From assembly GCA_022823775.1 (NCBI GenBank), contig JAJEHI010000195.1, positions 1 through 64,000 of the forward strand: a DNA stretch of 64,000 nt, given 5' to 3'. The notes below the pieces were generated by a model, which was not told where the DNA came from, ran no database searches, and saw nothing but the letters and a program-made list of their open reading frames with translations. The position numbers and the translations under genes are program-made. This document shows, piece by piece, positions 60,490-64,000 of this stretch. Source of the stretch: Defluviicoccus sp. Lineage in GTDB: Bacteria > Pseudomonadota > Alphaproteobacteria > MPNO01. Position 1 is the stretch's first letter, and every line of letters begins with the position of its first letter.

Positions 60490-62047
60490 TCGGCTTACGG
60501 CGCTCCAACGCGTCGCCTCGCAAGTAAGCTCGTTCCGTCGCGCTTCCTGGCGCATGGGCGATGCACAACTCGGCAAGGTGGTAGTCGTATTCTTGCGCGT
60601 CGCACCATTCCCGGAACGTCGAGCGTAATCCATGGACCGTTGTGCCCGGCGCAACGCGCTTAGCGACGCGCCACAATGGGCGTTGCGGTTGCGCGAGCTT
60701 CGCAATGCGAGGAAACACATAGTCGCCATCGCGCGCCGCTTCGCGCGCCTGCAATAGCGCAACGGCGGCATCGGACAATGGCACGCGATGGCGGACGCCC
60801 GCTTTCATACGCTCGGCAGGGATAGTCCAAACGCGCTTGCGCAAATCAAATTCAGACCATGCCGCAAGCGCGCATTCAATCGCGCGAACGCCAGTTAAGG
60901 CGAGCAATGCCAATGCGCATTCGTCTTCGTTCGACGTGTCGAGCTTGGCGTACATGTCCGGCGCGTCTTCATGGTCGAGCGACGCATAGTTGCCGCGCTC
61001 CGGCAATGCGGGTAGCCATGTCGTAAAGTCGCCGTCTGCCGGGTTAGTCTCGCAATGCCGCTTGTGCATCGCCCATTTGAACACGCGCGCCATATCGCTT
61101 CGGACTTTCAACGCAACGCGCTTGCCGTCGCGATGAAGCGGCGCTAACACAGTTTCAATATCGTTCCGCGTGATGCGGTCTATCTGTATCGGACCGAGAA
61201 TGCGCAACGCGTAATTGTCCAGTCGCGACATGACTTGCGCCCTATGACGCTCGTGGCATTTGAATAGCGGCACGGCTTCGGCGCACGCTTCGGCGAATGA
61301 CGGCGCGCTTGCAACTGGTGACGGATCATCCGCGCCGGGCGTTGGGCGTTCAAACGCTTCGACGCCTGGTCCGGTCGCGCAATCGCGCGCGGCGGTGGCG
61401 ACGCGCTCAATCCAGTCGCGCCGCGTGGCCGTGTCGGCGATCCGCACGGCGACCGCTTCAATCGTCTCGCGTTGCTCTTCCGGCGTCGCGCCGAGCATGT
61501 ACGGCCATGCGTCATTCGCCGCGACGATCCAGTCGTAGCCGGCAAGCGGATCGTTGAAGCTCGCGAGCGCCGTCATGCACGCGCCGGCATACGCCTCGCG
61601 AAACGCCGGGAATACGTCATCGCCAACGCGAGCGGCGGCACGCTCGACGGCGGCTTGCGCGGCGCTCGCGGCGGCTACCTTGATCGCCGTTTCGCGAACC
61701 TCGGCTTCCCGTGCGGCGGCTTGGGCCTTGGCGGCTTCGCGTGCCTGCCGTTCAGTCTCGGCGGCTTCAGTCTCGGCGGCTTCACGCTTGCGAGCGTCGG
61801 CCTTGGCGGCTTCGGCTTCGGCTTCGGCGGACCATGTAGCGGCTTGCTCGCGAGCTTCGACCAAAGTCATCTTGAGCGCCGGGCCGATGTTCCGCTCGCG
61901 ACGCCCGCCGCCCGCATGACCAATCCATTGAAACGAGCGCGACAGATTGCCGGACTTCGTGCGCCGGACCCGAAGTCGCAAGCCGTTGGCTCCGTCCGGG
62001 TAAGCGCCGGGCTCGGCGCTCGCGACGATTTCCGGGGTTAGCTTCAT
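60446..62047 (-). CDS. int: Tyrosine recombinase (phage/P4-type integrase) with an extended linker
   Basis: A 533-residue integrase. Residues 1-75 are the arm-binding DUF4102-like domain (LTPEIVASAEPGAYPDGANGLRLRVRRT split, ending NIGPALKMTLVEAREQA). Residues 75-250 form an unusual Ala/Glu-rich, probably coiled-coil insert. A SAM-like core-binding domain (about 250-345) and the catalytic domain follow. Catalytic residues are Arg388 (TGVRAIE), Lys near 415, His472 and Arg475 (TVHGLRSTF), His498 and Tyr508 (ERAYLRGD). It starts 89 bp from attR, the normal position for an integrase gene. Confidence 0.93.
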   Translation of the reverse strand: MKLTPEIVASAEPGAYPDGANGLRLRVRRTKSGNLSRSFQWIGHAGGGRRERNIGPALKMTLVEAREQAATWSAEAEAEAAKADARKREAAETEAAETERQAREAAKAQAAAREAEVRETAIKVAAASAAQAAVERAAARVGDDVFPAFREAYAGACMTALASFNDPLAGYDWIVAANDAWPYMLGATPEEQRETIEAVAVRIADTATRRDWIERVATAARDCATGPGVEAFERPTPGADDPSPVASAPSFAEACAEAVPLFKCHERHRAQVMSRLDNYALRILGPIQIDRITRNDIETVLAPLHRDGKRVALKVRSDMARVFKWAMHKRHCETNPADGDFTTWLPALPERGNYASLDHEDAPDMYAKLDTSNEDECALALLALTGVRAIECALAAWSEFDLRKRVWTIPAERMKAGVRHRVPLSDAAVALLQAREAARDGDYVFPRIAKLAQPQRPLWRVAKRVAPGTTVHGLRSTFREWCDAQEYDYHLAELCIAHAPGSATERAYLRGDALERRKPIMAEWADFLTSATS

Positions 62048-62098
62048 GGCTCAAATCCTCAATCCGGTTGCGATGGCAGGACAATACAGCAACCGCTA

Positions 62099-62115
62099 TG
62101 TCCCATGCAAGTCCC
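62099..62115 (-). promoter_or_regulatory. Candidate integrase arm-type site, right end
   Basis: tgtcccatgcaagtccc, the reverse complement of the left-end site at 53,850-53,866 except for one base. It lies between the integrase start and the attR core. Confidence 0.72.
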
Positions 62116-62135
62116 ATTCGATTAGTCGAGCCGCG

Positions 62136-62143
62136 ATCAACTG
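62136..62143 (+). other. attR core of the integrated element
   Basis: Second copy of atcaactg. Downstream of it the hydrolase reading frame resumes (Cys-Thr-Glu-Asp). Confidence 0.88.
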
Positions 62144-62303
62144 CACCGAGGACACGTCCCTGCCGCACAGCATGACCTGGCATCCGCGCCTGTCGGAAAA
62201 GCTCGGCCTGTTCCGGCTGATCCAGATCCCGGGCGGGCACGAGGTCTGCTTCACGGCGCCCGACCGTCTCGCCCAGGCGATCATGGACGCCGGACGCGAT
62301 TAA
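62144..62303 (+). pseudogene. 3' part of the split alpha/beta-hydrolase gene
   Basis: The last 53 codons of the interrupted hydrolase: CTEDTSLPHSMTWHPRLSEK, then LGLFRLIQIPGGHEVCFTAP with the expected catalytic His, to the TAA at 62,301-62,303. An open frame continues upstream into the element to an ATG at 62,046, but the added 32 residues come from attachment-site DNA and are unlikely to mean anything. It overlaps the convergent deaminase gene by four bases. Confidence 0.88.
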
Positions 62304-63592
62304 CCGAAGAGGCGGTCCAGCTCCCGGTAGTCGGGGAGCGTCGTGTCGATCGTCTCGCCGTTTCGCAGCACCGTCCGGTCGGCCTGCGGCCGGGAGAGCA
62401 GTTCGCTGTAGCCGCGCCCCCTGAACAGGACCAGATCGGCGGGCGCGCCCACGCCGATCGTGCCCGGGCCGTCGAGCCTCATCACCTCGATCGGCGTCGC
62501 CGTGACGCTGCGCGGCCAGTCTCCCATCGGCAGATCGATATGGGCGATGCGGGCGGCCTGCGCGAACACCTCCAGCATGTCGTGATCGCCATAGCCGTAA
62601 AACGGATCGCGGCAATTGTCGCTCGCGAACGAGACGGGAATGCCGCGCGCCGCCATCTCGCGCACCAGGGTGACGCCGCGCCTGCGCGGGGTGCGGCCGG
62701 CCTCGCGGTCCATCAGGAAGACATTGCACATCGGCAGGCTGACCACCGCGATGCCGGCTTCCGCCACCATGTCGAGGGTGCGGTCCGCGTCGTCCTCGGG
62801 CTGGACGGCGAGGCTGCAGCAATGGCCGCACTGGATCCGCCCCTCGAAACGGTTGCGCCGCGCCGCCTCGGCCACGTGCCGAAGGGTCCTGTCGCGCGCC
62901 TCCAGGCTCTCGTCGACATGCAGGTCGAGATCGAGCGAGCGGTCGGCCGCGAGACGGAAAATGTCGTCCAGAATGTCGTCTATGTCGGGAACCATGAAGA
63001 TCACCGCGCCGACGATGCCGCCCGATTCGGCAACCAGGTCGACGATGGCGTCGCTTTTTCCGCCCCGGAACTCCTCGACCAACAGCAAATTGACGCCCTG
63101 AAGGTCGATCCTGCCGCGCCATTCCTCGCGCAGCTCGCGGAACACGCCCCAGGTCGTCGCCGCCTGCCCGGGCGGCGACTGCAGATGCGTGCGGATGGCG
63201 CGCGTCCCGTGCGCGTAAGCGCAGCGGAGCCCGAACTCCATCCGGGCGCGGAGGTCGTCCGCCGACCAGTTCGCGTCGCGGTCGTTCGCCACGGCATTCG
63301 CCGCGGTCCAGAACGAGCCGTCGGCATTCGGCGCGCGCGTCCAGATGTGGCCGATGTCGAGATGGGTGTGGATATCGGCGAAACAGGGCCAGACCTGCCC
63401 GCCGTCGAGGTCACGGTCGCCCGGCTCGACGACGCCCGCGGGCCGCCCGATGGCCGCTATGCGGCCGTCCGAGATGGAAATGTCGACTCTCGCGAGACCC
63501 TCGGCATCGACCTCGAGGTCGGCATGGGAGTCGGCAATCAGGGCGCGCGGCGCCCGCGCGTTGCGCAATGCAAATGTCGTCACGGTCGTCAT
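62300..63592 (-). CDS. Cytosine deaminase-like amidohydrolase
   Basis: A 430-residue metal-dependent hydrolase of the CodA group. Motifs are FADIHTHLDIGH near residue 65 (HxH), LDLHVDESLEARD near 205 (His), QCGHCCSLAV near 240 (His), and SFASDNCRDPFYGYGDHDML near 315 with the metal Asp. It removes an amino group from cytosine or a related N-heterocycle. The start at 63,592 begins the first conserved strand. It is preceded by a small NTF2-like gene, 11 bp upstream. Confidence 0.9.
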   Translation of the reverse strand: MTTVTTFALRNARAPRALIADSHADLEVDAEGLARVDISISDGRIAAIGRPAGVVEPGDRDLDGGQVWPCFADIHTHLDIGHIWTRAPNADGSFWTAANAVANDRDANWSADDLRARMEFGLRCAYAHGTRAIRTHLQSPPGQAATTWGVFRELREEWRGRIDLQGVNLLLVEEFRGGKSDAIVDLVAESGGIVGAVIFMVPDIDDILDDIFRLAADRSLDLDLHVDESLEARDRTLRHVAEAARRNRFEGRIQCGHCCSLAVQPEDDADRTLDMVAEAGIAVVSLPMCNVFLMDREAGRTPRRRGVTLVREMAARGIPVSFASDNCRDPFYGYGDHDMLEVFAQAARIAHIDLPMGDWPRSVTATPIEVMRLDGPGTIGVGAPADLVLFRGRGYSELLSRPQADRTVLRNGETIDTTLPDYRELDRLFG

Positions 63593-63603
63593 TTCCCGGA
63601 TAC

Positions 63604-63999
63604 CTAGGTGAAGTCCGCGTCGATCTGTTTCCAGTAGGTGTCTTTTCCGACCACCTTGCCGTCCCGGAACCGCCACAGGTCGCAGCCCAGGAGTTCGAGC
63701 CTTTCGCCGTTCGCGGCGGTGCCGGTCAGCAACCATTCCGACACGCCGACCTCGCCCGACACCCAGTTGCCCCGGTCCTCCCAGCGCGCATCGGGGATCG
63801 ACCTGAAGCGCTCGACGAGGGCTTCGCGGACCGCGGCGGCGCCTTCGAACCTGCGGCCCCAGGGATGAGGCCCCCTCGCCATCATCCAGACCACGTCGGC
63901 CACGCAGTAGCTCATGATCGCATCGACGTCGTGGCGGTTGAAGGCGTCGACGATCGCCGCCACGGTTTCGACCGTGACAGAGGGGGATCGGTCGTTCAT
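63604..63999 (-). CDS. NTF2-like/SnoaL-like protein
   Basis: A 131-residue protein with the cone-shaped NTF2 fold pattern: IVDAFNRHDVDAIMSYCVADVVWMM near the start, RRFEGAAAVREALVERF near 50, and LLGCDLWRFRDGKVVGKDTYWKQ at the end. Members act as small-molecule isomerases, hydrolases or binding proteins. It is complete; its start codon is one base from the right edge. It is probably co-transcribed with the deaminase-like gene. Confidence 0.87.
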   Translation of the reverse strand: MNDRSPSVTVETVAAIVDAFNRHDVDAIMSYCVADVVWMMARGPHPWGRRFEGAAAVREALVERFRSIPDARWEDRGNWVSGEVGVSEWLLTGTAANGERLELLGCDLWRFRDGKVVGKDTYWKQIDADFT

Positions 64000-64000
64000 G

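Larger units (their letters stand above)
53828..62143. mobile_element. Integrated capsid-encoding element of about 8.3 kb (satellite-like or reduced prophage)
   Basis: The unit lies between two copies of atcaactg; the distance between copies is 8308 bp, the expected size of an excised circle. Its cargo runs rightward (capsid, prohead protease, portal-like protein, small unknown proteins, head-tail connector, two more unknown proteins). It meets a leftward tyrosine integrase gene that begins 89 bp from attR. Codon use is visibly less GC-rich at third positions than in the host genes. No terminase, tail, lysis, replication or regulator gene is recognisable. Inverted arm-like sites flank both cores. 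Confidence 0.9.

Noticed and set aside
53828-62143. Gene transfer agent cluster.
   Set aside because: Known alphaproteobacterial GTAs are about 14-15 kb, carry terminase and tail genes, and have no integrase or att sites. This element has clear integrase and attachment features.
62046-62143. The ATG-initiated frame leading into the hydrolase tail as a separate gene.
   Set aside because: The first 32 codons cover attachment-site DNA and arm sites; the frame is open by chance and the tail alone is not a hydrolase.
1-64000. CRISPR arrays.
   Set aside because: No regularly spaced direct repeats with unique spacers were seen. The repeats present are palindromic, dispersed and intergenic.

Overview
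The window is high-GC DNA from an alphaproteobacterium. Lineage markers are a COQ7-type ubiquinone hydroxylase, a DUF2125 protein, a chorismate mutase-HisC-TyrA tyrosine operon divergent from metX-metW, and a tRNA-Leu with encoded CCA. A Rhodospirillales-like relative is a reasonable guess, but no rRNA is present to confirm it. Most of the window is metabolic chromosome packed with flavin, Rieske, molybdopterin and CoA-dependent catabolic enzymes plus importers for small organic acids.

Layout. 1-2.8 kb: quinone/disulfide housekeeping genes (NAD(P)H oxidoreductase, coq7, dsbB, a DedA-type membrane protein) and tRNA-Leu(CAA). 2.8-21.3 kb: mixed oxidative and hydrolytic catabolism (FAD monooxygenase, two luciferase-like oxidoreductases, an orphan xanthine-dehydrogenase-type large subunit, a DMT exporter, amidohydrolases, a Rieske dioxygenase alpha/beta pair, an M20-like hydrolase with an amidase), a short J-protein, a higBA toxin-antitoxin pair and a tandem universal stress protein. 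21.3-28.7 kb: an apparent uptake and activation operon (ADP-forming acyl-CoA ligase, acyl-CoA dehydrogenase, hydroxycinnamoyl-CoA hydratase-like protein, TctC, fused TctA-TctB). 28.7-33.6 kb: a five-gene minus-strand operon (two DMT transporters, ChaC, GMC oxidoreductase, FAH-family protein). 33.7-41.3 kb: DUF2125 protein, tyrosine biosynthesis operon, metXW, a methyltransferase and glyoxalase II. 41.3-53.2 kb: a second molybdopterin large subunit with a cupin, a TRAP transporter (DctQM and DctP on opposite strands), several dehydrogenases including a histidinol-dehydrogenase paralogue, a cyclase-family hydrolase, a VOC protein and a GST. 62.3-64 kb: cytosine-deaminase-like and NTF2-like genes.

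The most notable object is an integrated element of about 8.3 kb (53,828-62,143) that has split an alpha/beta-hydrolase gene. The left part of the hydrolase (53,270-53,836) and its tail (62,144-62,303) join in frame across an 8-bp direct repeat (atcaactg) present at both junctions. Inside both junctions lies a 17-bp arm-like sequence in inverted orientation with one mismatch. The element carries a tyrosine integrase with an unusual alanine/glutamate-rich insert, an HK97-type major capsid protein, a prohead protease, a short portal-like protein, a gp6-like head-tail connector and several small unknown proteins. I see no terminase, tail, lysis, replication or repressor gene. All visible genes are intact and several are translationally coupled. 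This fits a minimal capsid-encoding satellite or gene-transfer-like particle better than random prophage decay, though that is inference.

Two families of palindromic intergenic repeats of about 100 bp (four and two copies) are scattered through the host part and absent from the element.
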